DNA of 39,757 nt, taken from an uncultured Clostridia bacterium (GTDB lineage Bacteria; Bacillota; Clostridia; TANB77; CAG-508). Both the position numbers and the translations under genes were made by a program. Within the stretch, counting starts at the first letter, position 1; each line of letters begins with the position of its first letter. The stretch lies in the NCBI GenBank assembly GCA_948934525.1, contig CAQZSK010000013.1, positions 1 through 39,757 of the forward strand, in the 5' to 3' direction. Shown one piece after another: positions 6,639 to 15,203 of the stretch. Below the pieces are notes generated by a model that had not been told where the DNA came from, did no database searches, and saw nothing but the letters and a program-made list of their open reading frames with translations.

Positions 6639-9102
6639 TTAAACATCTCTATATAAGTTACCATTTGTATATTGCATACCTTCTAGTTTTTCACGAAGAT
6701 AAGAAGTATGAATAGCTTCATTTATTTGTTCAATAGTTTCATCAAGCATATCTAATCGAATAGATGGGACTGACAAATTTTTAGTACTGATAGAAAGAGT
6801 TTTACTATTGCAAATTAAAGTAACTGTTTGAAGGTTATCAGGTATTACTCTAAATTGAAAACCAAGTCGATCTTTCAAATAATAGTTAGAAGTTTTAGTA
6901 CAATTTTGACCACAATCTGGATAGCAATTATTGGTTTTTCCTAGAAAACAATAATTGGCTACCATGATAGGTAAATTTCCATAAACAATTAATTCAGTAT
7001 CCATGTCAGCAGTTTGTAATATTTCTTGCAAACTTTCTTGATTTAATTCTCTTGATAAAGTAATACGATTGAGTCCTAATTTTTTATATTCATTCATGGT
7101 GTAATGATTAAATACATTTAAAGAGTAGTTACCTACAAAATCATATTTTCCTTGATATTTTTTTAAAAATTCAAAATCAGCAACATTGGAAAGAACAAAG
7201 CCTTTTATAGCAAATCTCGCTGTAATATCATCAAAAGAATTTAAAATAATATTTTTGTAATTTCCTTTAATAATGGTTGGAAGATAAATATATAAGTTAT
7301 AATGTTCAGAAAGGTATTCTATAATGCTTGTATATTGCTTGTTAACAAATAATTTTAAAGATAAATAAATTTTATCTATTTTATCCTTTTCTAATTTTGT
7401 ATAGTCATAATTTGTATGTAGATCTCTTAAAAATAAAGAAATTTTAGGATGTTCTAAACTAGGAATATAAGTAATTGCTTCTTCATTTTTGAAATTTAAT
7501 TCAGGAGATTTACGCAAGATTCTTGATTTTACTTCTTTTTCTAAAGCTTCAATTGCATTTCTTCTAAGTTCATTTAAACTACTAATACTAGGAACATAAA
7601 GTCCATCATCTAAAAAAACAGTAATATTTTCAAAAGTATAAGGCGTGTTATTAGTTTTTGATATTTGTTTTATAATTCTTTCCATATTAATGGGAGTTTT
7701 TAAGGCTTCAATAGGAACAATATCAGAAGTTACACTTATTTTAACTTGATGATAAATACCAGAAGGATGAATTTCATTGGTAGTAAATAGCTCCATTTGA
7801 ATAGGCGTATCCTTTTTTATAGTCACATTACAACTAAGAGGAATTTTAATGTTTTCACAATTTTCATAAGAAAGACGAGCTTCTTCCATTAGCTTTTTAC
7901 TAGCCACTTTATATACTTTATCACCAGTTGAAATTTTTCCTTTCATTCTACCAATAGTGACATGATTTCCTATTTCAGCAACTTTTAGGTTTTGATTTTG
8001 TATCATTAATTCAGAAACTAAATAACTACCAGTTTCTTTTTCTAAACTAACAGAATCACCAACTGCTAGAGGTGTTTCTAAAGAAAGGGTGATGTGTCCT
8101 TTTGAACTATTATATTTTTCAACTGTTCCTAAGTAAATTCCCATATGATTTGGCTTTTCCGAAAAAATAAATTCTCGATTTGGTTTACCATCTAAATGCC
8201 CACTCGAAAAGCCTCCACGGTTAAATACTTGCATTAAATTTGTAATATCTTGTTCATCAATAATATATTCTTTACCACTTAAGGCTAAATCAATATATTT
8301 ACGATAAATGCGAGTAACAGTTGCAACGTATTCTGGATTTTTCATACGACCTTCAATTTTAAAACATTTTACACCAGCTTTAATAAGACGAGGAATATGA
8401 GCAAGACCACATAAGTCTTTTGGACTGAGTAAATATCCTTTGTCTAAAGTGGAAGTATTTTTAGTATCTGAAGAATTATCTTGTGTTTCTGCTAATAGTT
8501 CGTAGGGAAGTCTGCAAGGCCCTGCGCATTTACCTCGATTACCGAGAACGACCACCTACAACACTAGAAAATAGGCATTGGCCAGAATAACAAATACATA
8601 AAGCACCATGAATAAAAGTTTCAATTTCTACATTGCTATTATTACAAATATATTCAATTTCATTAATTGGTAATTCACGAGCAAGAACAATTCTTTTAAA
8701 ACCTAGTTTTTCTAATTCTAAAACACCCTGTAAATTATGGGCAGTCATCTGAGTGCTTGCATGTACTGCTAAGTCAGGAAAGTGATCAATTAGATATTTA
8801 GCTAATCCTAAGTCCTGAATAATAATTGCATCAATTCCTGCTTCATAAGCTTCTTTTGCTAAAAGAACGGCATCTTCAAATTCAGAATCTTTTACCAAAG
8901 TATTTAAAGTTAAATGTGTTTTTACATTACGAAGTTTACAATAACTAATTGCATCAGATAAGGTATCTAAATTTAAGTTTGTAGCATAGAATCTAGCATT
9001 AAACTTATCTACACCAAAATAAATACTGTTGGCACCATTTTGCACAGCAGCTTTTAGGCATTCAAAATCTCCTGCAGGAGATAAAAGTTCTATTTCAGGC
9101 AT
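6639..9102 (-). CDS. U32-family peptidase / rRNA hydroxylase-like protein, needs +1 shift at CGGT
   Basis: Read with one +1 step this is an 820-residue U32 protein. Residues 1-186 (9102 to 8545) hold MPEIELLSPAGDFECLKAAV, the (beta/alpha) barrel start, and CYSGQCLFSS. Zero frame then reads CGG TAA. Taking CGGT (8541-8544) as Gly187 gives VVGGRSGNRGKCAGPCRLPY, the family's conserved stretch, and continues without a break to 6639 through the DUF3656-type C-terminal part. Cys residues at CYSGQC and GKCAGPC, with a later C-rich patch (NNCYPDCGQNC), suit an iron-sulfur cluster as in the U32 member RlhA. Start ATG 9102 follows GGAGGTTTTTT. Nothing else in the frame is damaged, arguing against simple pseudogenisation. 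Confidence 0.85.
8541..8544 (-). other. +1 recoding site CGGT (Gly187 of U32 protein)
   Basis: Coding strand: GGT GGT CGT TCT CGG TAA in zero frame. Reading CGGT as one unit gives Ser-Gly-Asn-Arg-Gly, the family consensus. The zero-frame stop comes immediately. Confidence 0.8.
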
Positions 9103-9137
9103 AAAAAACCTCCAAAATTTAATTCGTTTCAATTGTA

Positions 9138-9165
9138 ACACAAAATTTATTTTTTGCATACTATA
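9138..9165 (+). promoter_or_regulatory. Sigma-K-like promoter
   Basis: ACAC at 9138-9141, 15-base gap, CATACTATA at 9157-9165, fitting the mother-cell sigma-K pattern (AC near -35, CATANNNTA at -10). It points to the Cys-rich gene at 9199. Confidence 0.5.
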
Positions 9166-9198
9166 TTGTATAAGAATTTTAAGAGGAGGGAAAAAGAA

Positions 9199-9381
9199 AT
9201 GCAAGACGAAAGAGATTGTGGCTGTGGATGCAGCTGTGGATGTAATAATAATTGTGGATGTAATAATGGTGGATTTTTAAGCAACTTATTTGGTGGTTGT
9301 GGATGTGGTGACAGTACTATTTTATTCTTTATTATTATTTTCTTATTACTATTTACAAATTGTGGTTGCTGCAACAGATAA
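9199..9381 (+). CDS. Small Cys/Gly-rich membrane protein, probable sporulation or coat protein
   Basis: 60 residues. The N-terminal half is a CGCGCSCGCNNNCGCNN run, followed by GGFLSNLFGGCGCGD; then one hydrophobic segment (STILFFIIIFLLLF) and a short NCGCCNR tail, giving about 14 Cys. The layout resembles tiny YjcZ-type or Cys-rich spore proteins, without a firm family match. ATG 9199 follows AAGAGGAGGGAAAAAGAA. A sigma-K-like promoter upstream and a terminator at 9416 make it a single-gene unit. I infer that it is made late in sporulation by the mother cell and sits in a spore layer, possibly cross-linked through disulfides. Confidence 0.75.
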   Translation: MQDERDCGCGCSCGCNNNCGCNNGGFLSNLFGGCGCGDSTILFFIIIFLLLFTNCGCCNR

Positions 9382-9415
9382 TTTAAAACTATACATTAAA
9401 CTAAAGTGAATTTTG

Positions 9416-9447
9416 TGTGAACTTTCAAACAAAGTTCACATTTTTTT
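9416..9447 (+). terminator. Rho-independent terminator
   Basis: Stem GTGAACTTT / AAAGTTCAC with a CAAAC loop, followed by A and seven T. Confidence 0.85.
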
Positions 9448-9456
9448 CGATTTTAA

Positions 9457-9485
9457 TTGACGGAAAATTTGAAGAGTGCTATACT
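9457..9485 (+). promoter_or_regulatory. Sigma-A type promoter for the glucosaminidase operon
   Basis: TTGACG (9457-9462), 17-base spacer, TATACT (9480-9485). Confidence 0.65.
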
Positions 9486-9533
9486 AAATTTGTAAAAAAT
9501 TGTCACAAACGAGGAGGAAATAATATACTTAAT

Positions 9534-11645
9534 ATGAAAAAGGTAATTTGGTTATGTTCAATAATAATGTTATTATCTACATTATTTCTTATTTACTTTG
9601 AAAAGGAGGCTGATGCGTCTTATAACAGTAAATTTGCTAATTATCCAGAGTATAAAGAATTAATAGAGGCTCTTCAAAAAGAGCATCCTAATTGGGAATT
9701 TGAAATTTTAGAAACAGGTTTAAATTGGGCTGATGCAGTAAAAGAAGAATCAAAACATGGAAGAAATGTTACACATAGATATGGTGGAGGATGGAATTGT
9801 TCAACATGTGGAAGTAAGAATTATGAGACAGGATGGTATTGTGCTTCAACAACAACAGTTGCATATTATTTGGATCCGAGAAATTCTTTAAATGAAGATT
9901 ATATATTCCAATTTGAAAAATTAACTTATAATAGTGAACTTCAAACTAAAGAAGGAGTAGAAAAGATTTTTAATGATTGCAATTATATGCAAGGAAAAAT
10001 TACTTATTATGATACAAATGGAAAAAAACAGACAATTAATAAAACATATATAGATGTTGTATTAGAAGCAGCAAAAACATATAATATTAGTGCTTATCAT
10101 TTAGCTTCTAGAATTCGCCAAGAAATGGGAACTGGAAAGGGAAGCACAATGATTTCAGGAACAGTTAGTGGGTATAAGGGATATTATAACTACTTTAACT
10201 GGGGAGCTTATGGTAGCAATATTATAGGAAGTGGACTTGAAACTGCCAAAGAAAAGGGATGGACAAATCCTGAAAAAGCCATAAAAGGTGGAGCTCAATT
10301 AGTTGCTAAAGACTATATTGGAGTGGGACAAAACACTCTATATTTCCAAAAATTTAATGTATCTAATAAAGGAGCAGGCTACTATGTACACCAATATATG
10401 ACAAATGTGTCTGCTAGTAAATCAGAAGGATTAACGATTAAAAATGCTTATCAATCTATGGGATTAATTAATAAGAATTCTAAAGTTGTTTTTAGAATTC
10501 CTGTATATAAAAATATGCCAACTTTTAGATGTCCTGAACCAGGAAAAGAAAATATTGTAACACAAGATGTGCAAACTAATGGAGAAGTAAACATTAGAAA
10601 AGGTAAAGGAACGAATACAGATACAATAACTACTCTTAAAAAGGGAGTAAAACTACTTAGAATTGAATATGCTCAGAAAAAAGAAAATGGGTATTATTGG
10701 GATAAAGTAGTTCTATCTAATGGAACAAAAGGATATGCTATAAGAGATCGTTTAACAGGTATATCATTACAAAGTAATTGTAATGAAAAAGATATTGTTT
10801 TAAATAGTACAGAAGTAAGAAATGGACCAGGCAAGACAGGAACAGCAGTTATATCTTATGTGGCACCAGGTAATCTTGTGACTGTGGTAGAAAAAGGAAA
10901 ATATCCTAATTTAGAAAATGAAAATTGGTATCGCGTTAGATTAAGTGATAATACTTATGGTTATATTGCTTTAGGAAGTTCCGAAAATCCAAATCTTGTA
11001 AAGTATGATGAAAATAGTAGTGATTATGATTATGTTAAAGTAGTTTGTACAGATGGACTTAGAATTAGAAGAGCTCCAAATACAAAAGAAAATAATATTA
11101 TCACAACAGTAACACAAGGAACACAGCTATTTAGAGCACAAAAAAGTGCATCTGATAATGAAGGATATATTTGGGACAAAGTGGTAACTTCTAATGGCTT
11201 AGTAGGATATTGTGTTAGACAAGATAAAAGTAATGGAGAACCTTGGATAAAACCACTAAATCAAAAGTATGAGCTTGATGAGAAGAACGCAAATATTGTA
11301 TGTATACCAAATACTACAGTAGAGGATCTAAAAACGTTATTTACTAATGTAGTTGTTGAAAAGGAAAATACGGTTATAGCTAATAATGCAAAAATAGGAA
11401 CAGGATATACAGTTACAGTAAAAGGAAAGACGTATATTGCCATTGTAAAAGGAGACGTTACAGGAACAGGAACTGTTACAACAGTAGATGCTGCAAGAGT
11501 ATTAAAGGTAGCAGCTGGAAAATATACTTTGGAAGGTGTTTTTTTGAAAGCGGCAGATGTATCAGGTGATGAAAAAGTTACAACAGTAGATGCTGCAAGA
11601 ATATTGAAAGCTGCTGCTGGAAAATATAACTTTACAATAGAATAA
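9534..11645 (+). CDS. Secreted glucosaminidase with SH3b repeats and dockerin-like C-terminus
   Basis: 703 residues. A signal peptide (MKKVIWLCSIIMLLSTLFLI) is followed by a linker and a glucosaminidase domain (YYLDPRN, IFQFE, then YHLASRIRQEMG with likely catalytic Glu197, and NYFNWGAYG). Three bacterial SH3 repeats follow (VNIRKGKG..., STEVRNGPG, LRIRRAPN). The last 65 residues carry two dockerin-type calcium loops: DVTGTGTVTTVDAARVLK and DVSGDEKVTTVDAARILK. The protein should cut the glycan strand of peptidoglycan at the cell surface. ATG 9534 starts the signal peptide; the nearest GAGGAGG is about 16 bases upstream, longer than usual. The next gene, 30 bases downstream, encodes a membrane protein with a cohesin-like domain, a possible docking partner. 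Confidence 0.85.
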   Translation: MKKVIWLCSIIMLLSTLFLIYFEKEADASYNSKFANYPEYKELIEALQKEHPNWEFEILETGLNWADAVKEESKHGRNVTHRYGGGWNCSTCGSKNYETGWYCASTTTVAYYLDPRNSLNEDYIFQFEKLTYNSELQTKEGVEKIFNDCNYMQGKITYYDTNGKKQTINKTYIDVVLEAAKTYNISAYHLASRIRQEMGTGKGSTMISGTVSGYKGYYNYFNWGAYGSNIIGSGLETAKEKGWTNPEKAIKGGAQLVAKDYIGVGQNTLYFQKFNVSNKGAGYYVHQYMTNVSASKSEGLTIKNAYQSMGLINKNSKVVFRIPVYKNMPTFRCPEPGKENIVTQDVQTNGEVNIRKGKGTNTDTITTLKKGVKLLRIEYAQKKENGYYWDKVVLSNGTKGYAIRDRLTGISLQSNCNEKDIVLNSTEVRNGPGKTGTAVISYVAPGNLVTVVEKGKYPNLENENWYRVRLSDNTYGYIALGSSENPNLVKYDENSSDYDYVKVVCTDGLRIRRAPNTKENNIITTVTQGTQLFRAQKSASDNEGYIWDKVVTSNGLVGYCVRQDKSNGEPWIKPLNQKYELDEKNANIVCIPNTTVEDLKTLFTNVVVEKENTVIANNAKIGTGYTVTVKGKTYIAIVKGDVTGTGTVTTVDAARVLKVAAGKYTLEGVFLKAADVSGDEKVTTVDAARILKAAAGKYNFTIE

Positions 11646-11675
11646 ATTTTGATAAAAGAAAAAGAGGAGACAGTG

Positions 11676-13355
11676 ATGAAAAATAATATGAAAAGAATAT
11701 CAATATTACTAATCGTTTTAAGTTTAACTTTAACTTTCTTGATGATTGGTATAAAAGCAACTAAAGCAGCTACTACTACTCTAAGTGCAAGTAGTGCTAG
11801 TGTTACTTCTGGTGAAAGTTTCTCGATTAACATAACATCTTCTACAAAATTATCTGGCTGGACGATTACATTGACAGATAGTGATAAATGTACTTTTTCA
11901 AGTGCAACTGGTGGAGAAGTATCAGGAAAAAGTGTATATGGAACTAGTCAAACTGGCGCTAATACACTTGCAAAATATACCTTTAAAGCTCCAATAGTTG
12001 ATAAAGATACTACTTATACTATTAAATTTTCAGGAAGTGATATGGCTGATGCTACAAATGATGTAAATATAGTAAATAATGCAAGTTGTAGCACAAAAAT
12101 TACTGTTAAAGCAAAAACAACAGGTGGTTCGAGCTCTGGAGGAAGTTCTTCTGGCAGCTCAGGTTCATCAGGAAATACTGCAAAGCCAAAAACTCCAAGT
12201 TTTACAACTAAAAATCAAAAGATTTATACCAAAAGTGATTGTAATTTACGTGCTAGCTGGACAACATCAAGTGCTGCTACTTCAGTAAAAAAAGGGACAG
12301 AATTAACCTTAACAGGAACATCAACTGAAACGATTGATGGGTATACATGGTATCGTGTTACTTATCAAGGAAGTACAAAATATATTGCAAGTAGTTTAAT
12401 TACTTATACAAAGCCAGATAATGATAAAGAAGATGATGAAAATAAGGATGATGACAAAAATGAAAAGTCAAGTAATAAAAATCTTTCTTCTTTAAAAATA
12501 GAAGGAATTGAAATAACACCTGCTTTTGATAAAGATACAACACAATATACAGCACAAGTAGAAGGGGATGTAACAGAATTAAAAATTGATGCTAAAGCAG
12601 AACATAGCAAAGCAAAAGTAACAGTAGAAGGAAATAAAAATTTAAAAGAAGGCGATAATGTCATTAAAGTAAAAGTAACTGCAGAAGATGAGACAACAAG
12701 AACATATTTTATTACTGTTACACAAGGAGAAGGTACTGATGTTGACACAGGGTTAAAATTAGCAGAATTGAAAATAGAAAGAGTCGATTTTGAAGGTATT
12801 TTTAAACCAGATGTACATTCTTATGATTTAGATTTAACTAGTTATGTAAAAAAATTAGATATTACAGCTACTCCAAATCAACCTGATGCTACTGTAGAGA
12901 TTTCAGGAAATGAAGAGTTTAAAGAAGGTCAAAATGTTATTGTCATTCTTTTAACTTCAGCAGATGGAAGCGAGACAGCTAACTATCAAATCAAAGTAAA
13001 TGTACCAGCAGAAGTAATAGAAAAAGCTGAAGAGCCAGATACTACATTTTATATTTTAATAGGAATTGCTGTAGCTGTTGTCTTGATTGCAATTATACTT
13101 ATTATTAAACGACATAGATCAACTAGAGATGAGTATGCTGATGATGAATTTGAAGAAGAAACTGAAATAAGAGCAGAAAGAGGTAGAAGATTTTCAGATT
13201 ACGAAGATAGAGATGAGCCTGAAGAAGAGAATAGTTACCAAGAAAGAGAAACAAGAAGAGCTAAAAAATCAGATGTTACATTAGATGATTTTCTAAATGC
13301 TCCTGATGATGACGATGATACTCCAAGAGGAGCTAGAGGTAGACATTCTAGATAA
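11676..13355 (+). CDS. Membrane-anchored surface protein: cohesin-like, SH3b and cadherin-like domains
   Basis: 559 residues. Signal peptide (ILLIVLSLTLTFLMIGI), then a beta-sandwich starting TTTLSASSASVTSGESFSIN, which looks like a cohesin/invasin-type fold (SGWTITL..., LAKYTFKAP). A Gly/Ser linker follows, then an SH3b repeat (LRASWTTSS...GYTWYRVTYQG), an acidic linker, and two cadherin-like beta-sandwich repeats (LSSLKIEGIEITPAFDKDT and LAELKIERVDFEGIFKPDV). A transmembrane helix (FYILIGIAVAVVLIAIILII) precedes a roughly 85-residue charged cytoplasmic tail. ATG 11676 follows GAGGAG. Together with the preceding glucosaminidase it could form a surface anchor-enzyme pair; the cohesin assignment is by pattern only. 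Confidence 0.75.
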   Translation: MKNNMKRISILLIVLSLTLTFLMIGIKATKAATTTLSASSASVTSGESFSINITSSTKLSGWTITLTDSDKCTFSSATGGEVSGKSVYGTSQTGANTLAKYTFKAPIVDKDTTYTIKFSGSDMADATNDVNIVNNASCSTKITVKAKTTGGSSSGGSSSGSSGSSGNTAKPKTPSFTTKNQKIYTKSDCNLRASWTTSSAATSVKKGTELTLTGTSTETIDGYTWYRVTYQGSTKYIASSLITYTKPDNDKEDDENKDDDKNEKSSNKNLSSLKIEGIEITPAFDKDTTQYTAQVEGDVTELKIDAKAEHSKAKVTVEGNKNLKEGDNVIKVKVTAEDETTRTYFITVTQGEGTDVDTGLKLAELKIERVDFEGIFKPDVHSYDLDLTSYVKKLDITATPNQPDATVEISGNEEFKEGQNVIVILLTSADGSETANYQIKVNVPAEVIEKAEEPDTTFYILIGIAVAVVLIAIILIIKRHRSTRDEYADDEFEEETEIRAERGRRFSDYEDRDEPEEENSYQERETRRAKKSDVTLDDFLNAPDDDDDTPRGARGRHSR

Positions 13356-13363
13356 AGAAATAT

Positions 13364-13392
13364 AAAAAATCCGCCAGTGAGGTGGATTTTTT
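13364..13392 (+). terminator. Rho-independent terminator
   Basis: AAAAAATCCGCC / GGTGGATTTTTT with an AGTGA loop closes the two-gene surface operon. Confidence 0.85.
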
Positions 13393-13440
13393 ATTTTACT
13401 TATAGCATACAATATAGCAAAAAGAAAAGGAGATAAAGCA

Positions 13441-14295
13441 ATGTTAAAATTTACAAAAATGCAAGGTTTAGGGAATGACTATGTTTATATGGATATGATA
13501 CATCAAGAAATAGAAAATATTCCCAAGTTAGCAAAATTTGTTAGCAATAGGAATTGGGGAATAGGTTCAGATGGACTAATTCTAATTGATAAAAGTAATA
13601 TTGCAGATTTTAAAATGAAAATGTTTAATTCAGACGGAAGTCAATCAGAAATGTGTGGAAATGGGATTAGATGTGTAGGAAAGTTTGTATATGATAAGGG
13701 ATTAACTAACAAGAGAGAGATTTCAATTGAAACTCTGGCAGGAATAAAAAAATTGAAGCTAAATGTACAGAATGGAAAAGTAGAGAACGTGCGAGTGGAT
13801 ATGGGGCAGCCAATATTAGAAGCAGATAAAATTCCTGTTGTAAGCAATAAAGAAATAGTAAAAAACTTAAAAATAGAGGCAGTTGATAAAGCGTTTATGG
13901 TTACTTGTGTTTCTATGGGAAATCCACATGCTGTGATTATATTAGAAGATATTGATCAATTTGATGTTGAAAAGTATGGAAAAGAAATAGAAAATAATCC
14001 TAAATTTCCAAACAAAGTAAATGTAGAGTTTATAAAAATAGAAGATAGAAAACATGTTAAAATGAGAGTATGGGAAAGAGGAACTGGAGAAACTTTAGCT
14101 TGTGGAACTGGAGCTTGTAGTGCTGTTGTAGCAGGAATATTAAATGATGTGTTAGACAGGAATGTAATTGTGAGGTTATTAGGAGGAAATCTTCAAATAG
14201 AGTGGAAGGAAGAAGATAATCATGTATATATGACAGGAGCAGCAGTTACAGTATTTGATGGAAGTTTATATGAAGAAAATATATTGCAAAAATAA
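13441..14295 (+). CDS. dapF: Diaminopimelate epimerase
   Basis: 284 residues, normal length. DapF interconverts LL- and meso-diaminopimelate for lysine and peptidoglycan synthesis, without cofactor, using two cysteines. Both are visible: Cys72 in MCGNGIRC and Cys221 in ACGTGACS. The N-terminal FTKMQGLGNDYVY and the GNPHAV motif are also present. ATG 13441 follows AAAAGGAGATAAAGCA. The remnant of a DUF84 gene follows directly. Confidence 0.95.
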   Translation: MLKFTKMQGLGNDYVYMDMIHQEIENIPKLAKFVSNRNWGIGSDGLILIDKSNIADFKMKMFNSDGSQSEMCGNGIRCVGKFVYDKGLTNKREISIETLAGIKKLKLNVQNGKVENVRVDMGQPILEADKIPVVSNKEIVKNLKIEAVDKAFMVTCVSMGNPHAVIILEDIDQFDVEKYGKEIENNPKFPNKVNVEFIKIEDRKHVKMRVWERGTGETLACGTGACSAVVAGILNDVLDRNVIVRLLGGNLQIEWKEEDNHVYMTGAAVTVFDGSLYEENILQK

Positions 14296-14310
14296 ATCAG
14301 GTTAGGATAT
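14296..14310. repeat. Possible degenerate REP-like remnant
   Basis: ATCAGGTTAGGATAT begins on the base after the dapF stop and resembles the TGTCAGGTTAGGGATAC half of copy A, with mismatches and one deletion. It sits where the start of the DUF84 gene has been lost. Weak on its own. Confidence 0.3.
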
Positions 14311-14316
14311 AATTGA

Positions 14317-14796
14317 AATGAAAAATATTTTGATAGTGTTGATGCTCAAGGAATTCCAGTTTCTTCTGATGTGAGCGAAGAGCCAGTCAATCATGAAATA
14401 TATAAAGGTGCTAGAAATCGAGTAGATAATTTAATAAAATATGCCAAAGAAAATCAAATAGATGTAGAATATTTTTTAGGAATAGAATCTGGAATTACTA
14501 ATCTATTAGGAAAATGGGTTATTATAAATATTGCTGTTATAAAAAATAAAGAAGGATATGAAAGTTGGGGAGCAAGTCCAGCATTTCCAGTACCAAACAA
14601 ATATGTAGAGGAAATTATATCTACTGATTTAGGGCAAGTGATGGATAAAATGTTTAAACAAAATGATTTAAGAAGCAATAAAGGAGGAATTAATTTTTTA
14701 ACAAATGGAGTAATTAGTAGAATTGATTTAACAAAGGAGGCGTTTATTATGGCTTTAACACAATATATAAATGAGTTTTGGAAAGATGAAAAATAA
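14317..14796 (+). pseudogene. 5'-truncated DUF84 (YjjX-like) nucleoside triphosphatase
   Basis: About 159 codons in frame match the DUF84/YjjX family (inosine/xanthosine triphosphatase type): GIPVSSDVSEEPVNHEIYKG, GARNRVDN, GIESGITN, GKWVIINIAVI, and SRIDLTKEAFIMALTQYIN. The family's first 20 or so residues, with the M-K-[IV]-x-[IV]-G-[ST]-x-N-P start, are missing: a TGA at 14314-14316 closes the frame and no good start or ribosome site lies before the GTG at 14371. There is no CGG here, so recoding does not explain it. The remaining body is undamaged, so the loss looks recent; a shortened product from the GTG cannot be excluded. Confidence 0.7.
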
Positions 14797-14801
14797 TACT
14801 C

Positions 14802-14916
<115 letters not shown>

Positions 14917-14921
14917 GTATG

Positions 14922-14962
14922 AATGTTTTTATGGGATTTAGTGTTCCATAAGAACATTTTTT
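14922..14962 (+). terminator. tRNA-Gly terminator
   Basis: AATGTTTTTATGG pairs with CCATAAGAACATT around an eight-to-ten-base loop, followed by a T-rich run. The tRNA is therefore a single-gene transcript. Confidence 0.8.
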
Positions 14963-15034
14963 ATTTATGCTGATAATGATATTATTATAGACTAATTAAT
15001 ATTGTAATAAGGAATATGTGGATATAAAATAGAT

Positions 15035-15082
15035 AAAAGATTAAAACCATATTACAGTTGTAAACAGTGGCTTTAATCTTTT
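15035..15082. repeat. Hairpin between tRNA-Gly and the sigma gene
   Basis: AAAAGATTAAA / TTTAATCTTTT, 11 perfect pairs plus ACCA/TGGC-type inner pairing. No clean T-run on either side, so it is a weak terminator at best. Nothing else recognisable lies between 14963 and 15203. Confidence 0.5.
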
Positions 15083-15203
15083 AATCGAATTACTTTTTTG
15101 TTACAAAATATTTTCCTCTGCCAACAGAAAAATCTTTTCACGTTGAATAATGTTTTTTATTGTTATAACATAGTAGAATTTACCACTAATCTTTTTGAGA
15201 AGA

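Noticed and set aside
8098..8161. CCG strings in minus-strand genes and CGG strings in plus-strand genes at other places
   Set aside because: Checked frame by frame: all fall across codon borders (for example TTT TCG GAA at 8159, AAC GGA at 22687, GCG GCA at 25791), so they are not CGG codons.
6639..9102. U32 gene as a plain pseudogene or assembly error
   Set aside because: The break is the same CGG-plus-A/T form as five others and a matching tRNA is present; the rest of the gene is undamaged. Error remains possible for any single site but does not explain the shared motif.
11261..11833. Long minus-strand frame opposite the glucosaminidase end
   Set aside because: It is the antisense shadow of the dockerin repeats, with no ribosome site or family resemblance.
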